64,000 bases of DNA from Diplocarpon mali (taxonomy: Eukaryota; Ascomycota; Leotiomycetes; Helotiales; Drepanopezizaceae). The translations under genes and the position numbers were made by a program. Numbering within the stretch: position 1 is the first letter of the stretch; every line of letters begins with the position of its first letter. The stretch lies in contig JAENRP010000043.1 of NCBI GenBank assembly GCA_024741835.1, positions 103,367 to 167,366 on the forward strand. The letters run 5' to 3'. Shown here piece after piece: positions 45,577 through 58,836 of the stretch. The notes beneath the pieces were generated by a model that was not told where the DNA came from, searched no databases, and saw only the letters and a list, made by a program, of their open reading frames with translations.

Positions 45577-47927
45577 TCAACCCTGCATGCCTCTCTCTTT
45601 CAGTCTACGATACTTCGCAGCATCCTTGACACTTGGTCTGACCTTGTCGAGTGCAACTTCCCAATCAAGCCTCTCAATCCTCAAATCGTCAGCCTCAACG
45701 CCCGTAAGCTTCTCTCTCTGAATAGCGGCCACACCAGCTGCTTGATGCAGATTCCACAAGTCTGCGCCACTGTAATTAGAACACCTGTCATCCTCAGCTA
45801 CTTCCTTCAAAGCGTTGAGTTCTGCAACAGGAGATTCAGGAAGAGCTTTAATATAGAGCGCTTTAAGAATCTCTACTCTTTCATCTTTCGTTGGCAGGTC
45901 TACAAACACCGATAGTCCTAGACGACCCGGACGGAGCATGGCTGAATCTATCATATCCGGCCTGTTGGTCGCGGCGATCACGTAGATACCAGCTCTGGTT
46001 CCGAGGCCATCCAACTCCGTAAGCAGAGTGTTGACCACTTTACTGCTGGCCTCGGATAGCGAGTCCTCTCTCTTTGGTACCAGAGCATCGAGTTCGTCGA
46101 AGAACAGAATACAGGGCACCGACGAACGAGCACGTTCAAAGACTTGACGTACGGCTCGTTCGGATTCTCCCACGTATTTGTTGAGAAGTTCTGGTCCTTT
46201 GATGGAGATGAAATTGGCTTTTGACTCATTGGCAACTGCTTTAGCAAGGAGAGTCTTTCCACATCCGGGAGGTCCCCATAGTAATACTCCAGCTGGCATT
46301 GTTATACCAACGCGGGCAAATCTACCTGGGCTCTGGATTGGGTTCACAATTGCCATTTCAAGCTGCTCACGGACTTCATGGAGAGCACCAACATGAGCCC
46401 ACGTGGTGTCTGGGATGGTTGCAAACCCTTCTCTTTTCGCAGAAGGCTGAACTTTTGAAATTGCAGTGAGAAAGTCATCGTATGTAATAGAGAAATCGCC
46501 GTCTGGTGAGAGTTCCCCAGCACTTGCAACCAGAGAGCGAAGTTCCACAAGTGAAGATGGGATATCAAGAGAAAGTGCGGGTGATAGCGTATCGATATCC
46601 ATGGCTGTAACGCTACGATCTTTCAGAACAGCATTCATCCGCTTCATAGCATCAGTTCCAGCCACAGAGACAACATCGTTCAGATCGGCGCCCACGAATC
46701 CAGGAGTAAGTTTAGCGAGTTTTTGATAGTCGAAGTCTTTTGCCACAGTGAGTTTCTTCGTCAGAGCCCTGAGAATTTTTTCGCGAGCTTCTTCATTTGG
46801 AACGCCCAAGTTGATTTCCTTGTTGAATCTTCCGGCTCTTCGGAGAGCAGGGTCCAGACTGTCAGGCCTGTTCGTAGCTGCCAAAATAATTACGGGCTTT
46901 CCGCCGGTCTTCTCCAGTGCCATATCATCCATGCAAGTGAGCATCTGTGCCACTATGCGCTTCTCCATTTCTCTCTGTGCACTTTCTCGTTTACCCATAA
47001 TAACATCGATTTCGTCAATAAACACTAGACACGGTGCCATACTTTTGGCCTCTTCGAACAGATCTCTAATTTTTTTTTCTGATTCTCCAGACATACCGGC
47101 TACCAAGGACGGTGCCGAGACAGGTATGAATGACACTCCAATTTCTGCGGCGAAGGCGTTGGCAATCATTGTCTTTCCACATCCGGGTGGCCCATACAGC
47201 AGCACACCTCTTGTTGGCTGAATACCGGTCTTGATATAAGCTTCTGCATATAGCATGGGGATTGCAATGAGATCTGTCAGTTCCTTGATTACAGTTCCCA
47301 CTCCACCAAGATTCTCAAGTGACACATCGGTGGGAGGTGACCGGTCGACTTCCTTCCTTATATCCGCCTTCCGCCTTTTTTTGTTGGGCTCTCCATTTGC
47401 CTGTCTTTCTGCCTTTGCTGAAGATTCGGCTCTGACCACTGGCAGTGTTTGATTTGGCACAGTCGGTGTAAGGGCTGCATGTGGTGGAGGGGTTCCATCT
47501 CTAGCTGGCGTCGTATTTCCAGATCGTGGCTTGGTCCACATGCGAGTGATGCTCTTATTCATGACATTATGCTCCTTCAATTTTGGCCGTGGCTCTGCTA
47601 TACCGTCAAATTCGCCATCCAGAGATTCGCTATCGTCTTGTTCCTCCTTGATAACCAATAATACTCTGTCAATGGAATCCTCGAGTAGCTTCTTACTTCT
47701 GCGCTTCAGACTTGAGTTTGAATGTTTGATACTATCGTATACGGCTGAGGTTGTGAGCCATTTTCCAACATTTTCATATTGTGCTTGCTCATCTGCTAAC
47801 TTCCGCACAACTTGGTAAACCTGCTAGAATATCAGTACTTGAGCCGCATTGAGAGTTTCCTGGCATGAGGAAGTACCTCACGATCGAGACTTTGTGCTAA
47901 GCTTGGTCTTGAGCCACGCTGAATCAT
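45577..47927 (-). CDS. RIX7: RIX7, tandem AAA+ ATPase of 60S ribosome biogenesis
   Basis: A 764-aa nuclear AAA+ ATPase (NVL2/Cdc48 type) that remodels pre-60S particles, known to extract Nsa1. Exons are 47927-47877 and 47820-45577 (56-nt intron, phase 0), giving MIQRGSRPSLAQSLDREVYQ at the start. The N-terminal part is basic with PNKKRRKADIRKEV as a likely nuclear signal. D1: Walker A GPPGCGKT at 227-234, Walker B FIDEID at 284-289. D2: GPPGCGKT at 533-540 and FFDELD at 590-595, then the pore-loop KYVGESE and Arg-finger region RPGRLG. Both ATPase sites look intact. Divergent from VPS20 with only 251 bp between the start codons. Confidence 0.96.
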
Positions 47928-48178
47928 GTCTAGGAGGTCTTGTGAAGTCTAGGTCCCTAGTTTGCACACTTGTGGTTGTTGGAGCAAAAGATTTTGGAAA
48001 ATTAACCTTTTTATGCATGCGCAGCTACCCGCTTATCGACACTATCGCACCCCTGCTTCTGATACAAGACCAAGACCCAAGGCCGACGATGCCCCCAAAT
48101 AACACTGCGGCTCCACTTCACGTTCCAACACTGTGCTATGTATTCCCCGAGACAGTTCGACATTGTGCATCAATCAAT
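47928..48178. promoter_or_regulatory. 251-bp bidirectional promoter of RIX7 and VPS20
   Basis: The two start codons face away from each other over 251 bp, so promoters must overlap. No TATA box is obvious. Confidence 0.6.
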
Positions 48179-48882
48179 ATGGGCAACTCTTCCAGTTCAC
48201 CTAAGATATCTGCCCAGGACAAGTGAGGCCCGCTACCAAAACGCACGTCGGAGCTTGCTGACAGGATCACAGGGCCATCCTGGACATGAAGAATCAACGC
48301 GACAAATTACACCAGTACCAGCGGCGCATTACAGTTCTTACGGATCGAGAGAAGGAAATCGCAAAGAAGATGCTTGCGAAAGGAGATAAACCAAGGGCTT
48401 TACTCGCACTACGGCGAAAGAAGTATCAAGAGTCCCTGCTAGAGAAAACGGATGCGCAACTCGAGCAATTAGAGAAGTTGACAAGTAGTGTGGAGTTTGC
48501 GCTGGTGCAGAAGGATGTAGTATATGGGCTACAACAGGGTACAAGCGTCCTACAGATGATCCATAAGGAGATGGGGGGCTTGGAACATGTGGAGAAGCTC
48601 ATGGGGGAATCGGCAGATGCTGTCGCATATCAAAAGGTCAGTGAGGCTCTTGGTTGTAGAGGTTATATGGCTAATAAATGGTAGGAGGTGAGCGATATGC
48701 TCGGAGGGCGAATATCAAATCAGGATGAGGACGAAGTGGAGGATGAACTTGCAGCGCTTGAGGCGGAGGTCACTGGTGTTCCTCTGCCTGAAGTGCCAAC
48801 TACTGACTTGCCAAAGAAGCAGAGAGCTAAAGTGAGGCAACAGGAAAGAGAGGAACAGCAAAGGGTAGCTATGCTGGCATAG
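48179..48882 (+). CDS. VPS20: ESCRT-III subunit VPS20 (CHMP6)
   Basis: A 201-aa Snf7-family protein linking ESCRT-II to Snf7 polymers at endosomes during multivesicular body formation. Exons are 48179-48222, 48273-48636 and 48685-48882, introns 50 and 48 nt. The N-terminus MGNSSSSPKISAQDK is a classic N-myristoylation signal (Gly2, Ser6), which distinguishes VPS20 from other ESCRT-III members. Junctions give AQDKAILDMKNQRDKL and AVAYQKEVSDMLGG. Long basic helices 1-2 (RRITVLTDREKEIAKKML, RALLALRRKKYQESLLEK) are followed by an acidic region (NQDEDEVEDELAALEAEVTG) and a short basic tail. Human CHMP6 is 201 aa. High confidence. Confidence 0.95.
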
Positions 48883-50169
48883 GGTTTTGGGTTTCTGAAA
48901 AGGCATTGCGTGGCGTTCATGGAGGCATTTATGCATCTGACGAAGATTAATAAATACCCTAGATTTAGCAGTAAACAATGGCTCGATCGATAGCACAATC
49001 ACGACAGGTGCAAAATAACGCTTCAAATGAGTGGTTCATTCAATCTGTTTGTAGTAAGTCCTGTGATAGCTCAGATCTACTTGGCCTGGTTTGGTATGTT
49101 AGCCAGACTTGAATCCATGTATTGTTGTTGGCGGCGTGCAACGTAACGTTTGCAAATTGGAATGATGGTAAAATTTGGAAACCATTCAGAGGCTTTGATT
49201 ATTTATTGTTTGATGAAGGAAATTTTCCATTCTTGATTATCCGCGTCACAATTACAGAATGTCTTATTGTAGCATCGTACTATCCGGTCTTGGTGCAGAA
49301 CATGGCCAAGTAAGTGACACTCGAGACGCGGAATGACATTAGGGTTTCTCCTGAGCTTACGAAATATATCACAGATATCAATGCGGTAGTTGGAACATTC
49401 CTATGTATTCGAGCTTCGTAGGCCTTAACAATTTACTGCGCACACACCTGGACTGCTCTAGCCGCTTTACCTGTCAAACTTCATTGGTGAAATAATTCGA
49501 CGAAATAATATTAATTCTAATGGTCATATTACAAGTGAGCCCAATCTATGTACATTCATCAAGTCCGATGCCCCCAGGGAAGATTTATATAATTGCGTAC
49601 AACGAGCACCAGTTCCCTTCCTGGTATGGTACAGTTCCCGAGCGCCAAACAAATGCTCAAACTGCCGTCCCTATGCTTGTATTGCATCAATGGTGCCGCT
49701 GATAATTTTTTCCCAAAATAGTAGAAACCGCCTGCCATTTTTACAGTCATCGGTACCTATCCGCATGCAAGAAGCCCAACACATTTACGAGTCTACTGAG
49801 CCTCGTATCTCGAAATCCGTCTAAAAAACTCCTCATATTTCAAAGCATAAAGCTCTGAGTTTTAAGCCTCAACATCAACAACATTGGAAAACTTCGTAGC
49901 CTCCTCGATGTGCGCATCGTTCCATGACCGTCCTCAGTCAAGATAAATCACTTCTCTTCTGGGTGGGATGGACCGGACGTAAGTTGGTACTCCTTCCTGA
50001 ATCGTCTGGTATTCCTCATCTGTACTCCCTTCGCCAGTGAAGGGAACATGCCGATCAGAGCAAAAAGATTGGCTTTGAGTGTAGTATTTGGGCTGTTTTT
50101 GCTCTTCTCGATGCTGCCTAGAGCCGACGGTTCATCAGTAAATACAAGATGGAAAAAATACACACAAAC
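48883..50169. other. 1.3-kb intergenic region, no supported gene
   Basis: Tail-to-tail gap between VPS20 and the DUF2293 gene. Only short chance frames, with AT-rich parts near 49.1-49.6 kb. Confidence 0.5.
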
Positions 50170-52927
50170 TTACGTCGACCCCTCTAAACATCTTACTGTC
50201 GACCTTCCTTGTCCTAGGGGGATAGGTGACCTAACTAAGCTTTCCTGATATGAAAGACTTCCTCGACCAACATGATTCTGTGGAACTCTTGCAGGAACAG
50301 TTTTAAAACCATCATTTGAATGTCGCAAGGAACCATCAATAGTAGCCTGAGAAAAACTTTGAATGAAAGCCTGATCTGGACCCCCAGACACAGGGGTCAC
50401 ATCATATGAACGAGATGGTTGACGAAAGACAGAAAATCCATGGTGTATTGGTGTCTTTTGGTTCTGCGACCTGCATTCAAGTGCAGGTTGCCGAACACCG
50501 TTATGACTTGAGTCCAGAATTTCACTGCTACTATGTATGTTGAGCGGTCTCCGACGAGAGGAATCGTCATAGGGCATTTGGCTATAAACAACTTGCCGCG
50601 TGGCCATACGAACTTCTCTTTCAGAAGGGAAAGGTCCACCGTTACCTCTTCCAATGTATCCAGGGCGCGTTTCAAAACGACCAGACTCTGGAACGTCGTA
50701 TATAGGAAGTCGTTCACCAGTGGTGGTATCTGTGTAAAAGGACTGAGTATTGCTCAACGACATACACTGAGTAGGCTCTACTCTTGATTGTCGAACCATT
50801 GCACTGGTATCATAAACTTCATCTCGAACAGATGAAGAAGATTTCGATGTCAAATAATCAGAATGAGAAGGAGGAGCAAATGTACTGTTATCACGAGCTG
50901 TAAAGGAGCTTAGATGTCCTGGATCGTCCTCTCGTACCAGACGACGCCGCTTCACCTGTGGGCTATCATCATTGATGACAATCACTTGACGAGGCGCAGG
51001 AGTCTGAGTTCTGTGGCCAGTAGCTCGGGAGTGATTGAAGCCATCGCGAATAACAGGACCATGCCACTCGTCTCTGCGAGTAGACGCGACATCACACGGA
51101 ACCGTCTCGATTGACGGCACGAGAAGGTCTTGCAGGTCATGCTTCACAGGAGACCGTCTCACTACTTGTGGCGGTTGAGTACCGGTTTCTATGTACGGAG
51201 AGTTTACCATAGCACCATATGGCTGTTGGAAATCCCGAGGCACAGTAGCGTCTGAAAGTCGGGGTAGGTCTTTGCAATAAGTCGGACGTGTAGTACGGGG
51301 AACGGTTACCTCGTTTCTCAGCGATACAGTTGACCTATATTGCGAATAGGCCGGGCCCTGTTCATATTAGTCTTTCCAGAAAAGCGAATTTGGCCAAGAA
51401 CTTAACAGCTCCACTTACAGGTCGGGACGATTCGATGAAGGAATTGTAGGCTGCAGTAACCGGCGGCGCAACTATTGGTCGCGGCCTTGTGGTTTCCGTG
51501 TATCCGTGTGGTGATACAGTGTGGGTACGTGGAATTTGTTGTCTACTAAGAGCATCCTCCCATGCTGCCTGATAGCGTTTGATGCCACGGTGCTCTTTCT
51601 TTCTTAGATCCTTAGCCCTAGTACGCGAGAATATTGCACCTGTTTTAGATCGTGCGGTAAGAGGTCTTGTGGAACTGTTGTTCTTGTGATGGAGCGGATT
51701 GAAAGACGTTCTCTGTTGATCCCATGAACAATTGGGTTGAGTTGAGACTTCCCTGCACTCTGCGGATGTAATTTCTCCTTCCGAGATACTTTCATCTGAG
51801 CTGTCGTCTTCGTCGGTACTGTCATCCTCCGAATCAGTGATGATCACGACTTCGCGAAGGATCTCGTCGATTTGATCTCGGCCAGTTTCTTCATCGCCAC
51901 GCCACTTGATGAGAATGTCTAAGCATACAGGCTCGACTGCCTTCCGCGCATTTATCCAGCTTGTTTCTCTAAGTAGTTTATCGTATCTCGTATGAGTGTG
52001 CCTGATATGAGCTAGTACTGCGAGCTGAACCCTGCGGGACAAGGGAATGTTGGCTTGAAGACCAACAGTTGGCTCGCCGTGAAATTCAGCACCCTGCTAG
52101 GTAAGCATGTATTCTGTGGGAGTAAGCAAACCGCACAAACCTTTTTGAAAGCATGTTCGATAATCATCACTCGGTCAGGGTTTGGTATTCTCGGAAACAA
52201 ATCACGGATCGCACTGTCGGCCTGCTTGTTTATTTCTTCCTGGGCCTCGGGTATCAGTTCGACGGTACCGGGCTGGATATTCAAATCTGGTATAACTGTC
52301 TCGCCGACGATCTCGCGAGCCTCTTCGACGATTGTTTCGCGGAAATAGTAGCCTGTACGGTGCACATGCTCTGAAATCTTCGAGTTTTCTTCTTTAAGAT
52401 TATGAGCCTGCCCAAGATGTTAGAACGGCCAGAGAGTGTATTGGAACAAGTATACCGAGACAATGAAGATCATAGCATCTTTATTTCTCGAGAGCTCTTT
52501 GCAAGCGTTCGTCAAGACGGGATCTCCAACAGGTACGAACATGAACCCGGGCGGCGGTGGCTTATTTGTGACCTGTAATGAACGGGTGAGTCGCAGATGC
52601 CACTGTATTAAATGACAGACCTACCTGGAATTCCAATTTTTTCTGCTTCTTTTCCGGATTTTGGGTGAATTCGAAATAAGACTGGTGCTTGGACTTAACC
52701 TTGGGCAGATCCAATTTAGCAACTAGGTGCGAAGGCGCCGGGACTGACCAGTCCATGGCTGTATACGATTTCTTCTCCTTCTTCCGCCGCTCCAGCAACT
52801 TTCGTGCTCGACGCTCTTGGGTTCTCAGGCGGTCCTTTGATGTGCCCGGAGCAGTCTTTGCACCGCTCGTACCGGCTTGTGCTTTCGCGGCAGCCGCCTT
52901 CTTCTTTTTGCCCATCGATTTTACCAT
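50170..52927 (-). CDS. DUF2293-domain protein, 849 aa
   Basis: Fungal protein of unknown function. Exons are 52927-52625, 52572-52456, 52407-52141, 52093-51419 and 51357-50170 (introns 52, 48, 47 and 61 nt, all phase 0). The basic N-terminus (MVKSMGKKKKAAAAKAQ, then RLRTQERRARKLLERRKK) suggests nuclear location. Next come PPPPGFMFVPVGDPVLTNAC and a helical region ending MIIEHAFKKGAEFHGEP. The DUF2293 block is near 245-300: VLAHIRHTHTRYDKLLRETS and CLDILIKWRGDE. An acidic Ser/Asp run (ITDSEDDSTDEDDSSDES) and a disordered Ser/Arg/Pro-rich C-terminal half of about 500 residues follow. The ATG at 52927 is chosen; a TTG upstream in frame is not a start. No catalytic motif. Family name from memory; function unknown. 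Confidence 0.85.
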
Positions 52928-53634
52928 GGCAGATTCTGTTTTCAAATTAGTTCATGTACATTCGCTGGCTATTACGCCCTTAATGACACCAGCAGACTTT
53001 GGGTGGATGAGAATGTATCCTTCTGATGTGTGAAGACGGTCACAGGTTTTCTGGGGTGCCTTAAAATGACGCATGGCGGTTAGTTTAAGACTAGTACGAA
53101 TAATCGCGTAAAAACCATGCCTACAAAGTTCGCATCAAGAACCTTGTGACCCGATGGTATTATTGTGAAAATCCACATAGAAGCATTAATTATTCATCGC
53201 TAACTCCGTAGTGACATATAGAGTTCGCCGCGTCAAACGATAAAAGCAGTAGCATCCCCATGAAATCTGGATGCACGCCTAAATGTTGCAGTAATACAGT
53301 TCAATCATTAGACTTGGAACTTCAGGCTTTGGTTAAAACGGCCGAAAACTGGTTTTTAGCTCTGGTTTTACATTGGTGAGGAATGCGATTTAAGCCAATG
53401 CTGAAGTCATCAGCAACTCTGACTAGAATGGTAACGATAGCTGCTTTGTGCTTTACATTATTTCGTTTCTGCATTGTACATCTCCTACGCTGCTTGTACT
53501 GTCGATATTAAACTCCTGGAACGCCATGAACGCTGATACTGCTGTGCACCTGCAGGCATGTACATTACTAGGACCCCCGAATCCTGGCTACATACTAGCC
53601 GAACGCCCGCAGATGCTGTCTCAAATCGAAACAC
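52928..53634. other. Intergenic, no supported gene
   Basis: A 707-bp spacer between two minus-strand genes, moderately AT-rich, without convincing frames. Confidence 0.5.
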
Positions 53635-54852
53635 CTAGTCATCCATGGCATTGATCTGCTTCTTGATGAATTCAAAAGCAGAAAAGAATAGGGAATTCAC
53701 CACACATGATCTTCCCATGCTAACGCCCAGACCTCTGTACATCCGCTTGTTGAAAAATTCAATCCTGGGTGCCTTCCTGACCTTCTCTCCTTTGCAATGT
53801 GTCAGACAGTTTCGCTGGTAAATGCTCTTCGCTGAATCGATAGGGTAAATTAGAATCCAACTCGCAACTCCGCAAAGTCCACCAGCGACAACAACAGCAA
53901 GGGGATTCGTCGTTGACTTGTTTTGTCGGTAGGTTGTAATAAGTTGCTTGCTGCTTTCATAGGTCATAAAGTAAATTGATGTACCCAATGTATCTCTCAC
54001 TGTTGATTATCAGTATGGTTTTGCCACTCTTGTCAGGTATCTTACGAAGATGGAGATTGAATCCGGAATATAGGCCAGCAAATCCGCGATGCTTCACAAT
54101 ATTTTTTGCAGTCTTGAATGTGCCTTTGTTCTGATAGCTCGCTGCCACAAGTCGCCCGGTGGACGGCTCGGAGACACTCGAAGCTTTGCGATGGGCCATG
54201 AGGACCGAAACCTGGGCAGACAGCTTCGTCAACTCGAAAGGACAAGCAACCAATGTGATAAGACTCCCAGCTGTAGCTCCCGCAGCTCCAAAGCAGGCAA
54301 TTGTTGATAAGTTTGGATAATTTCCAGGCTTGTTAACGTGCAGCAAGGGATCCACTCCGAAATTCTTCTTGAACCAGTCCGCATAGGTATATTTCGATTT
54401 CTGGTAGACCGAAAAGGAAATGGTTCGGACAACAGTAATACTCAATAATGGAGCTGTGACACCTCTGCTTCCAGTCAGCAGACGCCCTCCACAATACGTG
54501 TCCGAACTAAGCTTCTACGCCTTGATCTGTACCAACCTGAAAAACCCTCTAAACTTCTCAGTTTGATATGTCTTTTGAATGCAGTCCGCATAGCTACTGT
54601 AGGAGTAGGTTTGAACGCGAGTCTTGATAGAATCTAGAGGGAACTATGGTACTAGATCAATTCCTACTCCCCCAGCGCAGAATGGGGACATACCGCTATG
54701 AAGGTTGAGAGCACCGAGGATGTCGATGCAGCAATCTCAGTTCTGTATCTCTTGACCCATCTCTTCTGCCGGCCGCCGCCTTTCTGTTGCAAGATATCCG
54801 CTTTGCTATCTTCTTGAACGTCGCCGTTGGACCTTGGCTTTACGGCCATCAT
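53635..54852 (-). CDS. Mitochondrial carrier family protein (SLC25-like), 349 aa
   Basis: Six-helix inner-membrane metabolite carrier. Exons are 54852-54694, 54643-54537, 54464-54046 and 53999-53635 with introns 50, 72 and 46 nt. Three PX[D/E]XX[K/R] signatures are placed: PLDSIKTR (55-62, formed only after splicing), PFELTKLSAQ and PIDSAKSIYQ. Junctions give STFIAFPLDSIKTRVQ, RGFFRGVTAPLLSITVVRT and HLLRDTLGTSIYFMTYE. A basic hydrophilic N-terminal extension (about 45 aa) precedes helix 1. MM at the start means either 54852 or 54849. Substrate cannot be assigned by eye; the RDTLGTSIYFxxYE matrix-side stretch is reminiscent of the amino-acid/carnitine branch, but that is weak evidence. Confidence 0.9.
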
Positions 54853-57313
54853 TTGTGAACAGAGTCACGGTGAGAGATTGACCTCTCAGCGCGGTCTGAA
54901 TACCGAACGATTCCAAGGGTAGTCCATTAAGTCTTCCGAATATGAGATTGGCAAGACAAAGGATAGTTGCTAATTTGCAGTTGTAAAGAGGGTGTGGTTT
55001 TGGGATATTAATCGGTACCGATTGCGGGGTCAATGTTTGGAGGTTGAGTGAATCATCAGATACATCACAAGGAAATCCCTCAGCTACAGTCGCAGCGTCA
55101 TTCCGCTTAGTAGGTTACGAGTACGCTGTAATTTCTAAAGTGGATACCTGCACTCCACCTCTGATATCATCTCTTGATCATGGCGTTTGGCATACTTTTG
55201 GTGCTCTTCTACTACATCTGCTCTTATCAATTTGAAATGCAATATGGCGTTTTACAGAGGTGGGGATGACATTCTTCGTTTGGCCAGAGTCTTTCTTAGC
55301 GTTGCGATAGAGCATTTCAACCAGATATATAACATCTGCTTGGCATACAGATTCTGGAGTAATAACCATGCATGCTCCGAGAACTCATTTTCTCTTCCCA
55401 CAATGGTGATAGCCGCTTATGCCGATCGAACTATGATGGGCAGATAGATTTCGCTCGATTTTTCGAAGCAACTATTGAATTTTTCAGCACAGATTGCTTG
55501 CGGCACCTGACCTACGTCTCGCAGCCCTCATGATCATTAGCCAGCGACAAAATCGTAGAGGCGCATTCTTTTTAAAATTTTGTAAAATAATACGTGCTTA
55601 ATTTCCCACCAATAAACACGAGCAAGCCAAGACGTGTCATACTTACGTTACTTTAGGGTTTCTATTTGCCATCCTATTCACGCACTTTCTTAGTACATTT
55701 CAAGTCTATCTTTGAAGTCTACCCAGCGACACTGAAATCCGCGATTTATTCAGCAGAGCGAAATCCCCTTTCGCGAAGAATTTCCCTTGTCAGGCCGTGT
55801 ATTTTTTTTCCAACCGCATTTTACTACCGTTGGGCAGCTCGCAATTTGTCTGACTTCTCCTTGTCTGGCCCGAAGATTCGATTAGGATTGAGTTCGATTA
55901 ACACATTTCCGGCTGTAGGATTTATTTGCATGTTGAAATGAGAAAACAATCGTGTAGTGTTCGCCTTACCCAGTTGACGGCATCATATTCTTGGTTTGAC
56001 CATAATAAGATCAAGATCTAATCGCTTGCCAGGAGGATTTCCGCTGAGATATGAGGGATTTGGGACTTCAGGCCTCCAAACGCCGCTGCATCTTCGGCGC
56101 TGCCAATTAACTGAACTTTCTAATTGGTCGTCTGGAAAATGGTCTTTGAGGAAGATTTTGAGAAAGAGGAAAAATGACTTAGTGAACTAATTGTAACTTG
56201 ATGTGCCCAAATTCCTTTGCTGCCGCTACCTGCACATATCTCAGGAGTGAACTTCTTGGAAGCTACCGATCAAGAGCAACAGTAACTGCTCGTTCAGGTG
56301 GCATATCCATTGTTTGGAAAGGAAGCCCAAGTTGCAAAAAGCCGTTTCCTACTTGAGAAATAGTCTTTGGCTGCCTAGTAGAGGCAACAGGACCTTTCAG
56401 TGCTTCGGTCATTAGTTGAAGGTCGGACACCACGCCTTTGCAGTTATCTAAAGGAAGAATTTAACGAGCGCTCCGATGTAGTGTATTCTATGGCGATGAC
56501 AATAGTGCGTGGAGAACGGTAGAGAATCGTGTACCAGCGTTCTGACACCAGAAACTTTTTCGTTCAAGTCAAGAACGGCACCAAAATGATATTTGAGTAA
56601 ACTAACTCAGAAACGTAGAACTCAGGATTATGCATATTCAGCATATATCCATTTTTACGAAGCCATCACTTGCGTATATATAATTGACAGTCAGTCCTGC
56701 TTAAATGTGCTTAAACTTGTGTCAAAGTTCAGACAATAATAGCCAGTACTTAGTAAGACATCGGTCGTTTATTCACATGAGCCAGTTTATTTCGATATCT
56801 TGCGCAGGTTTACTAGACTGGGAGAAATTGAGTCTTGAGAAGGCTGCAACGAAACCGTGAGAATACCGAATCCCAGATTCTCATTGCTTGACTTATTTTC
56901 GTGCTCTGATCACCCTCGAGCTGGCGATGATCGCACTTTCAGACATTAATCAAGTCCGAGGCCGCTGGATGAGACACCTATTCTAGTGCTTACTCTCCTT
57001 GAATGAGGGAGTAAATGATGCATTATTAGTGTCCTATGAAACCGGACAAACAGACAAAATGCGCGTTTGGGAAGATGATGCCAGGAGCATACCTGGCTGA
57101 GCAGTATATATTTAGCACGTGTAAAGCTCAGCCACACGATGTGACGCTAGCGCTCCAGGGGTGGTCCCCGGTAGTGGCGGTAGTGGTCAGTCAACTTCGA
57201 GCTTCGTATGTGTTTAGGCGTCGAATAAAGCTGGACACGATTTAAAAATCTTTCGCAAATACAATGAGTCTCTAGTAACTTATCTCCTTAACGATATATC
57301 AAAACTCGAAATC
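54853..57313. other. 2.5-kb divergent intergenic region
   Basis: Between the 5' ends of the carrier (-) and the CUE-domain gene (+). Mostly AT-rich with short frames. A minus-strand stretch at 56263-56449 is open and has coding-like composition but no start or partner exon I can support. Confidence 0.45.
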
Positions 57314-58836
57314 ATGTCTGCACCAACGAAGGTAACGGATCCTTCAGTAAGCTACTTATACATCTTAGGATGTTGTGTACATGAGCTGTTTCTGTCACCT
57401 ACAGATTACTGACATTTCTCGTGGCCTAAGTCGAAGAATCCAACTGGAGCTGAATCACCGACAACTGTTCGACCGCTTGAGATGGACGACGACGACGTTC
57501 CAGAATCAGTAGCTATTGGTAACGATGTGCCAGCAGCATCGAGACATGCTACAGCCGAAGATGAGGGCCCCGCGAAGCCTCCTCGCCCTTTAAGTCCCCA
57601 ACAACAGGCAGAGAACACGTTGAAGGAGGCGTTCCCAAGCATCGATATCGCTGTCGTCAAGGCTGTTTTGATCGCAAGTGGAGGGCGTGTCGAGCCAGCG
57701 TTCAATGCTTTACTGGGTAAGTCGAAATACTTCCCGGGATATATGATGCTTGCATCATTTGAAGCAGATGTACACAGCTCTTTGACATGTACAATTTAGG
57801 TATGTCGGATCCTGATGCAGTGAGAGAGCAAACACCTCCCCCGCAGCCGCCTCGCCCAGCTGCCCCTCATACTGGCTCTACCCCGCAGTCACAACTCGAA
57901 GCCGATGAGCAATACGCTCGCCAACTGGCTGAACATTACGGAGGTGGATATGCCCCTCGAAGCACCAGCCGTGGCGAGGCTCCTCGCAGGCAGCAAACTG
58001 GCTTGAGGCCCAACGAACATCAGGAAGAACGCAACTTTATTGATGATGACCTGCCAATTATCAAGGAAAATCTCAAGAAAGGATTTCTCGAGACACAATC
58101 CAAAGTTAATGGCTGGATCACAACTCTGAAGAAGAAAATCGACGGCGAGGACGAGGATGAGACTCCTCGCTATCAGGGCTACAACGCTGGATCATCAAAT
58201 GCTCAATATCATTCCCGAAGAAGCAACGATGGAAGAAGGAGTGGAGACTACAACCGCTATGATGCCGATCCACAAGTTTTAAGCGACGATTTTGCAGGCA
58301 TGCAGATGAAAAGCGACGGAAGTAAGTCACTTCCCATGGCCGCATGGGTCTCTAACTAGGTCTGATATTACAAAATAGCCCCTGTTCGACGTTCTACTCG
58401 CCCGCTTGCAAACCCTGATCTGTTCAAGCCCACCCCGGCTCCTCCGAAGCCTTCTGACGGCCGAAAGGTTGCATTTCAAGGCGGACTGCCTGAGGAGATC
58501 GATAATTACAACTCATGTCTAAAACCAATCGCCAAAGAGAATGCCCCGTCAGTTAGCAAGCAAAGCAAATGGCAGCCACTTTCCACTGTCGATCCGAGCC
58601 CTGTCGGCGAGACAGAAAACGATCCGTTCAGCCTAGGAGACAGCGAGGACGAGAAAGAACCAAAAGAGCGCGTAGGTGGTAAGGAGATCAGGACGGAAGA
58701 TGCCGATAGACTGAAGAAAGCTGCTGCTGAAGTCATGGCCGAAAATACTAGCGAGCCCATGCGGAAGCCTGAATCGACCGAGATCGTCGGAACTAAGGAC
58801 AAGATCGCACAGGAAACGCTGACAGGAAAGCCTTGA
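57314..58836 (+). CDS. CUE-domain ubiquitin-binding protein (Cue5-like)
   Basis: A 427-aa protein with one CUE domain, likely homologue of yeast Cue5, an adaptor that binds ubiquitinated aggregates and Atg8 for selective autophagy. Exons are 57314-57331, 57431-57716, 57800-58321 and 58379-58836 (introns 99, 83 and 57 nt). The first exon encodes only MSAPTK. The CUE domain is at about 62-104: ENTLKEAFPSIDIAVVKAVL, then GGRVEPAFNALLGMSDPDA across intron 2, holding the family FP and LL motifs. The rest is disordered and Pro/Arg/Asp-rich. A SKWQPL stretch in the last exon contains W-x-x-L, a possible Atg8-interacting motif, which fits but does not prove the Cue5 assignment. Confidence 0.88.
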
